A DNA stretch of 64,000 nucleotides from JAGCJX01 sp045638645 (GCA_045638645.1 JAZUBU010000016.1:77743-141742); one strand, 5' to 3'. Positions 8,109 through 16,983 are shown, counted from the first letter of the stretch. Program-made: numbers and translations. Notes: a model not told the origin generated them from the letters alone.

Positions 8109-10049
8109 TCACTGCTCATCCCGCAAGAGGCGGTAGACTTCCAGGTATTCCAACCATTCTTCTCCCGCTTCCCGCTCGAGCAGATCAATGCAGAAATTGG
8201 GATGCTGCATCAGGGTTTTGATGTGTTCCACGATGCGCTGGTTCCGTTCTCTACCCGTTGGCGGTTGTGCAATCCGGACGGGTTCTTCCGCTTGCCTGGT
8301 ACGATGCACCCCGCGTTTGAGACACAAATCACAGACCCAGCAGTCCGAACTCTCCAACTGACCGAAATAGGCCAGCAAACGGCGGCTCCGGCAGGGCATG
8401 GAGACAAAGCGTTCGCCCCCCTCGTCCCGACAATAATCCAACATGGCCTGCATCCGATCCTGAAAGACCTGCTTGCGTTGCGCATACATTTTGGGGGACA
8501 GGTAAAGATTGGAAGGCAACAGCCGTTCGTTGTGCAAATGCAGCAAAGGAGTCCGCTGGCGAGGACGATACTGGATGATATGCATCCGGGAAAGCTCCAT
8601 CAGACGTTCGTGCACCTCCGGTTGGCTGACCAGGGTCGCACGGGCCACCTGCTCTTCATCAATCCGCACAAATTGTGAAAAAATTGCCGGATACAGGCGC
8701 ATCAACGCCTTGACAAACGCATCAATGTCCTTGCGTTTCAATTGTACATGGTACAATTCTTCCCGGGTTACATCGAACATGACGCGGGCCGGATTATCCA
8801 GTTCCTCCGTCAAAATCCAATAGCCACACAGCTCAATGTACTTGATGGCATAATAGGCCATGGATGCCTGCAGCTTGTAGCGACGCACAAAGTCCATCCA
8901 ATCAAAGGCCAGGGTCATGCCCTCCCCTTCCTCAAACGCCAGATTCAGGTAATTGAATACTTTCTGGTAAATGTCTTTGATGTATTCGGGCTCCGGAAAA
9001 CTCACTTTGAAAATCTGTGACAAACGCTGCTCATCCTTGCCGTTCCACAGAAGCACTGCAAAGGATTTTTCTCCGTCACGACCGGCCCGTCCGGCCTCCT
9101 GAAAATAAGACTCCAACGATTCGGGCACATTAAAATGCACCACAAAACGCACATCCGGTTTGTCAATCCCCATGCCAAAGGCATTGGTTGCAACAATCAC
9201 CCGCAACTGGTCGTTCTTCCAGGCCGCCTGCTTGCGATTGCGCTCTGCCTGGGTCATGCCCGCATGGTAAAAATCCGCCGCAATCCCTTTGGACCTCAGA
9301 AAATCAGCCAATTCCTCACATTTCCTACGCTCCCGCAGGTACACGATTCCGGAACCGTCCACCCCGTTACAGACACGCAACAACTGACCAAATTTATCCT
9401 CGACACGCCGGACGACATAGGAAAGATTCGGACGTTCAAATCCAGAACGGAGCAGATTCGGAGCCTTGAACTGCAAATTCGCCATGATTTCCTGCGCCAC
9501 CTGCTCCGTAGCGGTCGCGGTCAGGGCCATGACCGAAACACGGCTGCCTGCCGCTTCATCCAACAACGGACGGATCTGCTGGATTTCCAAATAATCCGGC
9601 CGGAAATCATAGCCCCACTGGCTGATGCAGTGTGCCTCATCCACCGCAAGCATGTTCACCGGCATACGTTGGACTCGCGCCTTGAAAATCGGTGTTTTCA
9701 AGCGTTCTGGCGAGAGGTACAGAAACTTATAGTCTCCGTAGATTGCATTGTCCAAAGCCACATCGATTTCGTGGGCAGACATCCCCGAATGCACCAGCAG
9801 CGACCGGATGCCCCGGGCATTGAGGTTCTCCACCTGATCCTTCATCAAAGCAATCAACGGAGAGATGACCAGACAGATTCCCGGAAGGACCATAGCCGGC
9901 ACCTGAAAACAAAGGGATTTTCCCCCTCCGGTCGGCAAAATGGCCAACACATCCTTCCCCTCCAAAACCTGCGCAATAATCTCCCGCTGCATCGGCCGAA
10001 AAGCCGGATACCCCCACACCTGCTGCAATATTTCCTCTGGTTTCTTCAT
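8109..10049 (-). CDS. recQ: ATP-dependent DNA helicase RecQ
   Basis: A 646-residue 3'-5' helicase acting in recombination and fork repair. Walker A is TGGGKS (40-45) and the DEAH box is at 137-140, followed by CISQWGYDFRPDY. Helicase C carries QEAGRAGRDG. The RecQ zinc-binding subdomain has the expected cysteines (YCR..., then CWVCDLC). The C-terminus has the winged-helix region but no clear HRDC domain. An open frame extends 49 codons upstream, but the ATG at 10047-10049 starts the usual MKKPEEILQQVWGY N-terminus and lies downstream of a minus-strand promoter box. recQ is divergent from pckA and convergent with maf. Confidence 0.94.
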   Translation of the reverse strand: MKKPEEILQQVWGYPAFRPMQREIIAQVLEGKDVLAILPTGGGKSLCFQVPAMVLPGICLVISPLIALMKDQVENLNARGIRSLLVHSGMSAHEIDVALDNAIYGDYKFLYLSPERLKTPIFKARVQRMPVNMLAVDEAHCISQWGYDFRPDYLEIQQIRPLLDEAAGSRVSVMALTATATEQVAQEIMANLQFKAPNLLRSGFERPNLSYVVRRVEDKFGQLLRVCNGVDGSGIVYLRERRKCEELADFLRSKGIAADFYHAGMTQAERNRKQAAWKNDQLRVIVATNAFGMGIDKPDVRFVVHFNVPESLESYFQEAGRAGRDGEKSFAVLLWNGKDEQRLSQIFKVSFPEPEYIKDIYQKVFNYLNLAFEEGEGMTLAFDWMDFVRRYKLQASMAYYAIKYIELCGYWILTEELDNPARVMFDVTREELYHVQLKRKDIDAFVKALMRLYPAIFSQFVRIDEEQVARATLVSQPEVHERLMELSRMHIIQYRPRQRTPLLHLHNERLLPSNLYLSPKMYAQRKQVFQDRMQAMLDYCRDEGGERFVSMPCRSRRLLAYFGQLESSDCWVCDLCLKRGVHRTRQAEEPVRIAQPPTGRERNQRIVEHIKTLMQHPNFCIDLLEREAGEEWLEYLEVYRLLRDEQ

Positions 10050-10060
10050 CACAATAATTA

Positions 10061-10092
10061 CTTGACTTTGTCCTTTTGATTGCCTATATTTG
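10061..10092 (+). promoter_or_regulatory. Promoter of pckA
   Basis: TATATTTG at 10085-10092, with a TTG -33 element at 10062-10064 about 20 bases upstream, as expected for Bacteroidota. It predicts a leader of about 145 bases before the pckA ATG. The box lies between the recQ start and its own upstream promoter, so the two transcription units overlap at their 5' ends. Confidence 0.6.
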
Positions 10093-10125
10093 CGCCGCTT
10101 TTTGTGCACATCGCAGAATCGCTGA

Positions 10126-10133
10126 CAAAGATA
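10126..10133 (-). promoter_or_regulatory. Possible recQ -7 box
   Basis: TATCTTTG on the minus strand, about 77 bases before the recQ ATG. It faces the pckA promoter; transcripts from the two would be complementary over tens of bases. No -33 element at normal spacing. Confidence 0.4.
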
Positions 10134-10243
10134 GGAAAAATGAGGTATCCATCCCATCTGTGGCAAAAGATTTGCGAGGAAAAAACAACTTGACAAACGA
10201 ATACAGAAAATAATACAACAACATTTAAATACTATTCAACATT

Positions 10244-11848
10244 ATGGCAAATATTGATTTGAGCAAGTACGGGATTCAAAATGCTGCTGAGGTAGTTTAC
10301 AACCCCGATTACGACACGCTTTATCATGCAGAATTGGACCCTTCTTTGGAAGGATTCGAAAAAGGTCAAAAAACCGAATTGGGAGCAGTTAACGTAATGA
10401 CAGGTGTGTACACCGGCCGTTCTCCCAAAGACAAATTCTGGGTAAAAGACGACATTACCAAAGATACCATCTGGTGGACTTCTGACGAGTACAAAAACGA
10501 CAACAAGCCGGTGACTCCCGAAGCTTGGAAATCATTGAAAGAAATCGCTGTCAATGAATTGTCCAACAAAAAATTGTACGTAGTTGACACTTTCTGCGGC
10601 GCAAACGAAAACACCCGTTTGAAAATCCGCTTCATCATGGAAGTTGCATGGCAAGCTCACTTCGTGAAAAACATGTTCATCCGTCCGACCGAAGAAGAAT
10701 TGGCTAACTACGGCGAACCGGATTTCGTGGTTTTGAACGCTTCCAAAGCAAAAGTTGAAAACTACCAAGAATTGGGTCTGAACTCAGAAACCGCAGTTGT
10801 GTTCAACTTGACTGAAAAAATGCAAGTGATCATCAACACCTGGTACGGTGGTGAAATGAAAAAAGGTATGTTCTGTTACATGAACTACCTCCTCCCCTTG
10901 AAAGGCATCGCTTCTATGCACTGCTCTGCCAACGTAGGCAAAGATGGTGACACCGCTATTTTCTTCGGTCTTTCAGGTACTGGTAAAACGACCTTGTCAA
11001 CCGACCCGAAACGCGAACTCATCGGTGATGACGAACACGGTTGGGACGACGACGGCGTATTCAACTTCGAAGGCGGTTGCTACGCAAAAGTAATCAACCT
11101 CTCCAAAGAAAACGAACCGGATATCTACAATGCCATCAAGAAAGACGCCTTGTTGGAAAACGTTACTGTGGATAAAAACGGCAAGATCGATTTCGCAGAC
11201 AAGAGTGTAACCGAAAACACCCGCGTTTCTTACCCGATCTACCACATCAACAACATCGTGAAACCCGTTTCTAAAGCAGGTCCTGCGAAGAAAGTAATCT
11301 TCTTGACTGCTGACGCATTCGGTGTACTTCCTCCCGTTTCCAAATTGACTCCGGAACAAACCCAATACTACTTCTTGAGTGGTTTCACCGCTAAATTGGC
11401 AGGTACTGAACGTGGTATTACCGAACCCACCCCGACCTTCTCTGCTTGCTTCGGTGCAGCTTTCTTGTCTCTCCACCCGACCAAATACGGTGAAGAACTC
11501 GTGAAGAGAATGCAACAATCCGGCGCAACTGCTTACTTGGTAAACACCGGTTGGAACGGTACTGGCAAACGTATTTCCATCAAAGATACCCGCGCCATCA
11601 TTGACGCTATCCTCGATGGTTCTATCGACAAAGCCGAAACCATCACCATCCCGATGTTCAACCTCGAAGTTCCGACTGCACTTCCGAACGTTGACACCAA
11701 CATCCTGGATCCCCGCAACACCTACGCAACTGCTGAAGCTTGGGAAGAAAAAGCCAAAGACTTGGCAGGCCGTTTCGTGAAGAACTTCAACAAGTTCACC
11801 GGAAACGAAGCCGGTAAAGCACTGGTTGCTGCTGGTCCTGTTTTGTAG
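10244..11848 (+). CDS. pckA: Phosphoenolpyruvate carboxykinase (ATP)
   Basis: A 534-residue cytoplasmic enzyme that interconverts oxaloacetate and PEP with ATP/ADP. In saccharolytic Bacteroidales it usually runs in the CO2-fixing direction, feeding succinate fermentation and conserving ATP. The P-loop is GLSGTGKT at 242-249, followed by the ELIGDDEHGWDDDGVFNFEGG metal and kinase-2 region. The Arg-rich NTRVSYP stretch and a C-terminal NTGWNGTG motif are present. Codon use is strongly biased (CAA for Gln, AAA for Lys, few rare codons) like ppdK and the ferredoxin oxidoreductase genes here, a sign of high expression. A hairpin terminator follows. Confidence 0.97.
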   Translation: MANIDLSKYGIQNAAEVVYNPDYDTLYHAELDPSLEGFEKGQKTELGAVNVMTGVYTGRSPKDKFWVKDDITKDTIWWTSDEYKNDNKPVTPEAWKSLKEIAVNELSNKKLYVVDTFCGANENTRLKIRFIMEVAWQAHFVKNMFIRPTEEELANYGEPDFVVLNASKAKVENYQELGLNSETAVVFNLTEKMQVIINTWYGGEMKKGMFCYMNYLLPLKGIASMHCSANVGKDGDTAIFFGLSGTGKTTLSTDPKRELIGDDEHGWDDDGVFNFEGGCYAKVINLSKENEPDIYNAIKKDALLENVTVDKNGKIDFADKSVTENTRVSYPIYHINNIVKPVSKAGPAKKVIFLTADAFGVLPPVSKLTPEQTQYYFLSGFTAKLAGTERGITEPTPTFSACFGAAFLSLHPTKYGEELVKRMQQSGATAYLVNTGWNGTGKRISIKDTRAIIDAILDGSIDKAETITIPMFNLEVPTALPNVDTNILDPRNTYATAEAWEEKAKDLAGRFVKNFNKFTGNEAGKALVAAGPVL

Positions 11849-11871
11849 TTTCTACCACACTTTACCATAGG

Positions 11872-11917
11872 AAAGAGGCTGACCCAAAAGTCATTGACTT
11901 TGAGGTGAGCCTCTTTT
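11872..11917 (+). terminator. Hairpin after pckA, resembling a dispersed Bacteroidales element
   Basis: AAAGAGGCT at 11872-11880 pairs with AGCCTCTTT at 11908-11916, enclosing a second stem (AAGTCA/TGACTT). The T-run is short. The gaggctg-cccaaaagtca core resembles sequences that I recall recurring at Bacteroidales terminators and insertion-sequence ends, so this could be part of a repeat family rather than only a terminator. Confidence 0.6.
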
Positions 11918-12085
11918 GCCACTTTGTGGTCCCCTTCCCTTTTCGAAAGCCAATGCCGCCAGGGGCTACTGCGACATCGCTCAACATAGAACAACCCTAT
12001 CGTCCATTAAATTTTAATTTCTGATATTTTTTTATTAAAATCGCAACAAATAATCTTAGTTCTAACTATTTAATGATTCACACCT

Positions 12086-12733
12086 ATGAAAAAAAATCAT
12101 TTTATTGCGGTTCTTCTTACGATTCTTATCAGTAGCATCAGCCTTTGGGGTCAGAACATTAAATCCAATTCCATTGATTTAACCTACAGCCCGGTAACCC
12201 TCAAAGCCTCGGGAGGCGGAACATCTATTTCCGCGAACTTGGATGCCTTTTCTGCCAATTGGGATCAAACCATGTCCTTGACTGACAGACAACCCATTTT
12301 CCTTCGATATGGTGCAGGTCTTCAATACGCTTGGGGAGGCGATAAGGAAACCTCTTATGGCACAACCTTCAAAAACACAATTTCTTTCCTCACCGCAAAA
12401 ATTCCCGTGAATGTTTTGTACCGCCTGGATATTCCCAATACCGAGTATGCTTTCGTTCCGTATTTTGGCATCAATCTCCAAGGACATATTCTGGGACAGG
12501 CAACATACAGCTACAACAATGTTTCTGAAACCACAAACTACTTCTCTAAAGATGATATGGGAGAAGGCAGATACAATCGCCTTGTCGTAGGTTGGCAAAT
12601 TGGTGCAAGATTGACTTACCAGCGGTATTTTTTGGGTATTGCTTACGAAGGGCCTATCACAAACCTTTACAAAGAAAACAATGTAAAACTCAACATGAGC
12701 CAAATCAACCTTTCATTGGGCTTCTCATTCTAA
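12086..12733 (+). CDS. Outer-membrane beta-barrel protein (PorT/OMP_b-brl-like)
   Basis: A 215-residue exported protein with a signal peptide ending near SLWGQ, then alternating aromatic and polar strands typical of an 8-strand barrel, and a final SLGFSF ending in Phe as recognised by the BAM complex. There is no OmpA-type periplasmic domain. The function is unknown; small barrels of this kind may be structural or adhesive. It stands alone between the pckA hairpin and a strong terminator. The region 11918-12085 before it is AT-rich and shows no clear TAnnTTTG box. Confidence 0.75.
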   Translation: MKKNHFIAVLLTILISSISLWGQNIKSNSIDLTYSPVTLKASGGGTSISANLDAFSANWDQTMSLTDRQPIFLRYGAGLQYAWGGDKETSYGTTFKNTISFLTAKIPVNVLYRLDIPNTEYAFVPYFGINLQGHILGQATYSYNNVSETTNYFSKDDMGEGRYNRLVVGWQIGARLTYQRYFLGIAYEGPITNLYKENNVKLNMSQINLSLGFSF

Positions 12734-12771
12734 ATTTTGAATCGATCAACTCTTTTCAAAGCAAAGAAAAA

Positions 12772-12805
12772 GCTGCCGGTTTGTACCTGAACCGGCAGCC
12801 TTTTT
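12772..12805 (+). terminator. Rho-independent terminator
   Basis: Perfect 10-base stem GCTGCCGGTT / AACCGGCAGC with an 8-base loop, followed by CTTTTT. It ends the beta-barrel transcript and insulates the purine salvage genes. Confidence 0.9.
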
Positions 12806-12852
12806 ACCTATACATCGTCAAATTATATCACCCACTTATGAGGGTGTTTTTG

Positions 12853-12860
12853 TATATTTG
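12853..12860 (+). promoter_or_regulatory. -7 box for the deaminase-PNP operon
   Basis: TATATTTG, a perfect TAnnTTTG box, 36 bases before the deaminase ATG at 12897. No convincing -33 element. Confidence 0.55.
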
Positions 12861-12896
12861 CAGACTACTAGAGAAGCCAATAGAAAGCTAGCCACC

Positions 12897-14303
12897 ATGA
12901 GCGAGATACTGATCAAAAATGTAACCCTAAAAGGACAGCAAGTTGATATTCAAATATCGGGAAACAAAATACTTGCAATCAACCCGCACCCCAAGGATGA
13001 GGGAGTCTCAGGCGGCATTGCCCACCTGATGTCCGGCATTGCCAATTTCTTCTCCGGCATGTCCTCCGGCGATCACGGCTCGGGCAACCTGCCCAACATT
13101 GCCCAATCTGGCATGTCCCGTGGTGCCCGCGAGGGAGCTACGGTACAAAAGCTGAAAATCATCGACGGAACGGGTAAGTGGGTCATTCCGGGTCTGATCA
13201 ACATGCACACCCACTCGGGCATGACACTCACCCGTGGATTCGAAGAAGACAAGCCCCTGACCGCCTGGTTGAACCGGGTTTGGGAAGTGGAACAAGGTCT
13301 GAACGAAGAAATGATCTACTGGGGAACCCGCCTGGCCTGCCTGGAGATGATCAAATCCGGAACCACCTGTTTCAACGACCAATACTGGATGATCGATCAG
13401 GCAGCCAGCGCGGTAGAAGAAGCCGGTATCCGGGCATTCCACTCGTATGTATTTCTGGACGGAGGAGATCCCGAAAAAGCCAAACGGCAACGCCAGGAAG
13501 CGGAACTGTTCTTCGAACGGTCCCGACAATGGGATCCGCGCAACCGCTTTACCCTGGCCATCCATGCCCCTTACACCGTTTGCGAAGAAAACATGCGATG
13601 GGTCCGGGATTTTGCAAAAGAAAACGATTTGCTGATTCATACCCATTTGTCAGAAACCCAAAACGAAGTCAACGAATCACTGCGTTTGTACGGAAAGACC
13701 CCGATCCGCCGGATGTACGACCTGGGCATCCTTTCCGATCGTGTTCTCTCCGCACACTCCCTGTGGCTGAACGACGAAGACATCGCCTTGCTGGGCGAAA
13801 CCGGAGTTACCACGGTTCACAACATCAACTCCAACCTGAAACTGGCATCCGGGGCCCGTTTCCGCTACAAAGAGCTCATGCAAGCCGGAGCCAATGTCAC
13901 GTTGGGAACCGACGGATGCGGCTCCTCCAACAACCTGGACATGCTGGAGACCATGAAAACATCCGCCTTGGTGCAAAAAGCTTGGCGGGAGGACCCGGCC
14001 GCCCTGCCCATCCCGGAACTCATGGACATGGCGACCGTCAACGGAGCCAAAGCCCTGCAGCTCAACACCGGCAAAATTGAAGTGGGAGCCTTGGCCGATC
14101 TGGTGCTGATTGAAACCCGTACAGCCGCCTTCACCCCCATGCTGGACTTCTATGCCAACCTCATCTATTCCGCCAACAGTTCGTGTGTTGATACGGTCAT
14201 CTGCGACGGCACTGTCCTGATGGAAAACCGGCACGTTCCCGGTGAAGAAGAAGTCCTCGAGCGAGCCAACGAACTGGCCTTGCAACTGAATGGAAGAATA
14301 TAA
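12897..14303 (+). CDS. Amidohydrolase, S-adenosylhomocysteine / 5-methylthioadenosine deaminase family
   Basis: A 468-residue cytoplasmic metal-dependent deaminase of the MtaD/SAH deaminase group (TIM barrel with a beta-sandwich made from both ends). Zinc ligands are visible as NMHTH (H104, H106), then IHAPYTV, IHTHLSET and a GTDG Asp. The family deaminates SAH, MTA or adenosine to the inosine form. The next gene, a purine nucleoside phosphorylase, could then release hypoxanthine. The N-terminal beta-sandwich holds an unusual glycine/serine-rich segment (about residues 34-82) between GNKILAI and KIIDGTGKWVIPG. The upstream in-frame extension (MQTTREANRK) overlaps the promoter and is rejected in favour of MSEILIKN. 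Confidence 0.85.
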   Translation: MSEILIKNVTLKGQQVDIQISGNKILAINPHPKDEGVSGGIAHLMSGIANFFSGMSSGDHGSGNLPNIAQSGMSRGAREGATVQKLKIIDGTGKWVIPGLINMHTHSGMTLTRGFEEDKPLTAWLNRVWEVEQGLNEEMIYWGTRLACLEMIKSGTTCFNDQYWMIDQAASAVEEAGIRAFHSYVFLDGGDPEKAKRQRQEAELFFERSRQWDPRNRFTLAIHAPYTVCEENMRWVRDFAKENDLLIHTHLSETQNEVNESLRLYGKTPIRRMYDLGILSDRVLSAHSLWLNDEDIALLGETGVTTVHNINSNLKLASGARFRYKELMQAGANVTLGTDGCGSSNNLDMLETMKTSALVQKAWREDPAALPIPELMDMATVNGAKALQLNTGKIEVGALADLVLIETRTAAFTPMLDFYANLIYSANSSCVDTVICDGTVLMENRHVPGEEEVLERANELALQLNGRI

Positions 14304-14330
14304 GAATACAAATCATTAATTTACAACAAT

Positions 14331-15161
14331 ATGGACCAACGAATGATTGAAATCAATCAAGCTGCCGAGTACATTCAATCCAAACTCAACAACCGGATTC
14401 CTACCGTCGGCATCGTGCTGGGAAGTGGTCTGGGCCGTCTGGCTGACGAAATCGAAGATCCGACCATCATCCCCTACGCAGACATCCCCAACTTTGTAAA
14501 ATCCACCGCCATCGGCCACAAAGGCAACTTCATTGCCGGGATGCTGGGTGGGAAATTTGTCATTGCCATGCAAGGACGTTTCCACTACTACGAAGGTTAC
14601 CCGATGAACAAAGTAACCCTGCCGATCCGTGTCATGATCCGTCTGGGCATCCAAGCGTTGTTTGTCTCGAATGCCGCCGGAGGCGTCAACTTTGACTACC
14701 GTGTGGGCGATCTGATGATCATCCGGGATCATATCAATCTGTTGCCCAACCCGCTCATCGGTCCGAATCTTGATGAATTCGGTCCCCGCTTCCCCGACAT
14801 GACCCGTCCCTACGATCTGAATCTCATCCGCCGGGCGGAAGCCATTGCCAAGGAACTGAACATCGCCCTGCAGAAAGGGGTTTACCTGGCCAGCTCCGGC
14901 CCTACTTACGAAACACCGTCTGAATACAAATACTTCCGCCTCATCGGTGCGGATGCTGTGGGCATGTCCACCATCCCCGAAATCATCGTTGCCCGTCATG
15001 CCGATGTGCCGGTATTTGGCATGTCTGTCATCACCAACGAAGCTCACGACGACTACGCAGAAGACTTCAAAAACGATGGAGACGACGTGGTGCGTGCTGC
15101 CAATGCTGCTGCGGACCGCATGATTGCCCTCTTCCGACAATTGATTGCAAAAATGGACTAG
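14331..15161 (+). CDS. Purine nucleoside phosphorylase (trimeric type)
   Basis: A 276-residue enzyme that splits purine nucleosides with phosphate to free base and (deoxy)ribose-1-phosphate. Family marks: GIVLGSGLG near the N-terminus (phosphate binding), GRFHYYEGY, NAAGG, SGPTYETPSE, the VGMSTIPEIIVARH segment, and the base-recognising TNEAHDD near the C-terminus. It follows the deaminase by 27 bases on the same strand and makes a two-step salvage route with it: deamination, then phosphorolysis. A strong terminator follows. Confidence 0.93.
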   Translation: MDQRMIEINQAAEYIQSKLNNRIPTVGIVLGSGLGRLADEIEDPTIIPYADIPNFVKSTAIGHKGNFIAGMLGGKFVIAMQGRFHYYEGYPMNKVTLPIRVMIRLGIQALFVSNAAGGVNFDYRVGDLMIIRDHINLLPNPLIGPNLDEFGPRFPDMTRPYDLNLIRRAEAIAKELNIALQKGVYLASSGPTYETPSEYKYFRLIGADAVGMSTIPEIIVARHADVPVFGMSVITNEAHDDYAEDFKNDGDDVVRAANAAADRMIALFRQLIAKMD

Positions 15162-15198
15162 TGCGCAACAAAAAAATCGCATCTATCACAATATCAAT

Positions 15199-15251
15199 AG
15201 ATGTAACAAAGTTGTAAACCATATAAACAATTTTGTTACATCTGTTTTTTT
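15199..15251 (+). terminator. Rho-independent terminator after PNP
   Basis: AGATGTAACAAA pairs perfectly with TTTGTTACATCT; the stem continues through a G-T pair to TTG/CAA (about 16 pairs), followed by G and seven T. It ends the purine salvage operon before the convergent metallopeptidase gene. Confidence 0.92.
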
Positions 15252-15280
15252 ACGGATATCCTGCTCAAAAGAAGTGACTG

Positions 15281-16309
15281 TTACAACGAAGTGGACACCG
15301 AAATATGACCCACTCGAAGATCACAAGCCAGCAGTTCCTCCCCGCCGTATTGGGCGACCAAGTCATAAAACTTGCTATCGTGCGAGAGCCGCAACTGATG
15401 ACACAACTCATGCACCAGGACCGCATCAATGTATTGGCGGGGCAGTTTGATGAGTTGGCGGTTCAACCAGACTGATTTGCTGCGCGAATGAAAATATCCC
15501 CACAAATTAGACCGGACACCAAAAGACAGACGTTTGTAAGGCAAGCCTGTCTGCTGAGAAATCTGAGCCAAACGCTGTGTCAGATAGGCCTCTGCAGCCT
15601 GCTTGAGGAGTTGCATTCCAAAGCCGATGATGGATTCCCGCACCGCACGCAAGGCAACATCCATGTTCTGGGGTACCAAGATGGTATAAACCTGATGGAC
15701 AGCCACCTCTCCTTCTACGTTATAGCTCATACGCGATTGATGAGTCCGGCCAATCTTCAACGTCACACAATCGTATTTCCGCTCAAACGACTCATCCAGC
15801 AAGGCCGGCAATCCATCCTCGGAACGTCGGTTCTCCCGTTCGTCCAAGCGTTTCACCACCAGCGGCAGCAGAGCATCGTAGAAGGGTCCTTTTGTCCGCA
15901 AAAATTCGGGCACATACACTCGGATACAGGCTCCCTGGATGCGCAAAACCACCGAAGACTGCTCGGAAGGACAAAATTCCAGCCTCCCGAGGACCGGATC
16001 TTCCATGACATGGACCTCCGTATCCGGCGGCTGCGGGTGCTGCGCCTGCAACGACCTGAAACGGTCACCCACCCAACTTTGGGACCATTTCTCACCCCCC
16101 CTTTCCAAAGCCCGACCGTACCAGTGCAGCGCCCGGTAAAGATCCTGGGGCGTACCATAACCCATTTCGTAACAATAGCCTACATAGGCAAAGGCACTGG
16201 TGTTATTGTAATAGCCATACGAACCTCGCCGGAAATAATGCATGGCCATGGCATACTCCCGTTTTTTCAGATACTCGTAACCCGTATGAAAATAGTGTGT
16301 ACAACTCAT
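15281..16309 (-). CDS. YgjP/DUF45-type zinc metallopeptidase with N-terminal Sel1-like repeats
   Basis: A 342-residue protein. Residues about 1-95 hold TPR/Sel1-like helices (AMHYFRRGSYGYY, then GYCYEMGYGTPQDLYRALHWYGRAL). The C-terminal half is a YgjP-like domain ending in HELCH (H300, E301, H304) plus H310, the expected zinc ligands and catalytic Glu. YgjP-like proteins are putative metallohydrolases near SprT/WSS1; the substrate is unknown. No signal peptide is seen, so it is probably cytoplasmic. Its ATG overlaps the TGA of the upstream HAD gene (ATGA). An earlier in-frame ATG would lie inside the HAD gene and is not needed. Confidence 0.82.
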   Translation of the reverse strand: MSCTHYFHTGYEYLKKREYAMAMHYFRRGSYGYYNNTSAFAYVGYCYEMGYGTPQDLYRALHWYGRALERGGEKWSQSWVGDRFRSLQAQHPQPPDTEVHVMEDPVLGRLEFCPSEQSSVVLRIQGACIRVYVPEFLRTKGPFYDALLPLVVKRLDERENRRSEDGLPALLDESFERKYDCVTLKIGRTHQSRMSYNVEGEVAVHQVYTILVPQNMDVALRAVRESIIGFGMQLLKQAAEAYLTQRLAQISQQTGLPYKRLSFGVRSNLWGYFHSRSKSVWLNRQLIKLPRQYIDAVLVHELCHQLRLSHDSKFYDLVAQYGGEELLACDLRVGHISVSTSL

Positions 16310-16947
16310 TCGATTTTCTTTAACCGTTGGGAAACACAAGCGTACAAATCGTTGTGCGGATCGTAATGCAACCCATAAAATCCCAGACTTTCTGCGGTTT
16401 GGATATTGGCCAGTGAGTCATCAATAAAGAGGGTCTCCTCGGGAAGGATCTTGGTCTTTTTCAACATTTTTTCGAAGATGGAGGCATTCGGCTTGGCATC
16501 TTTCATCTTGTAGGACAGGAAGAGTTTCTCAAATAATTCCTCCATTTTGTAGCCCTTTTCCTCAAACATTTCACGAACCCGAACCATGGAAATGGGATTG
16601 GTGTTGCTCAACAGGAAAATCCGGTAGTCATGGCGATAGAAGAGCAAGGTATCAATCTTATCCTGAGGAAGATCCGTCAGGTAACAGTTCAACGAAAAAT
16701 CAATCTCATAATCTTTGATTTTTGGTTTTCCCGGTTCGTCCTCGGAATTGATCCGGATGATGTTCCGGAATTGCTTGGCAGAGAGTTCCCCCGTCTCAAA
16801 CTTATCGAAGAATCCCAACTGACGATACGTGCTGAATACGGACGCAAAATCCCGGTACCTGACAATCTCATCAAACGCCCGTAAGCATCGGATTCTATTG
16901 AGGTTAACAAGGACACCGCCCAGATCGAAGACCAAATTCCGTATCAT
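16306..16947 (-). CDS. HAD-superfamily hydrolase (haloacid dehalogenase-like phosphatase)
   Basis: A 213-residue soluble HAD phosphatase of subfamily IA. It starts MIRNLVFDLGGVLVN: the nucleophile Asp sits in DLGGVLVNL, and the second Asp of the usual DxD is replaced by Gly, as in the YihX/alpha-D-glucose-1-phosphate phosphatase group. Motif II is LLSNTN, motif III the Lys in KDAKPNASIF, and motif IV FIDDS. A 12-codon upstream extension was rejected because the ATG at 16945-16947 starts the standard fold and because the promoter box at 16953-16960 sits inside that extension. Overlaps the metallopeptidase by 4 bases. Confidence 0.88.
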   Translation of the reverse strand: MIRNLVFDLGGVLVNLNRIRCLRAFDEIVRYRDFASVFSTYRQLGFFDKFETGELSAKQFRNIIRINSEDEPGKPKIKDYEIDFSLNCYLTDLPQDKIDTLLFYRHDYRIFLLSNTNPISMVRVREMFEEKGYKMEELFEKLFLSYKMKDAKPNASIFEKMLKKTKILPEETLFIDDSLANIQTAESLGFYGLHYDPHNDLYACVSQRLKKIE

Positions 16948-16952
16948 ACCCA

Positions 16953-16983
16953 CAAAGATAGTTTTTTTCCGATATTCGGACAA
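16953..16983 (-). promoter_or_regulatory. Promoter of the HAD-metallopeptidase operon, predicting a leaderless mRNA
   Basis: Minus-strand TATCTTTG at 16953-16960 with TTG (top-strand CAA at 16981-16983) 20 bases upstream, which matches Bacteroidota spacing. The -7 box ends only 5 bases before the ATG, so transcription should begin at or next to the start codon. Confidence 0.6.

Noticed and set aside
11722..11994. 90-codon minus-strand frame after pckA
   Set aside because: It reads through the hairpin and the pckA 3' end; no protein family. It is likely a by-product of the repeated sequence.
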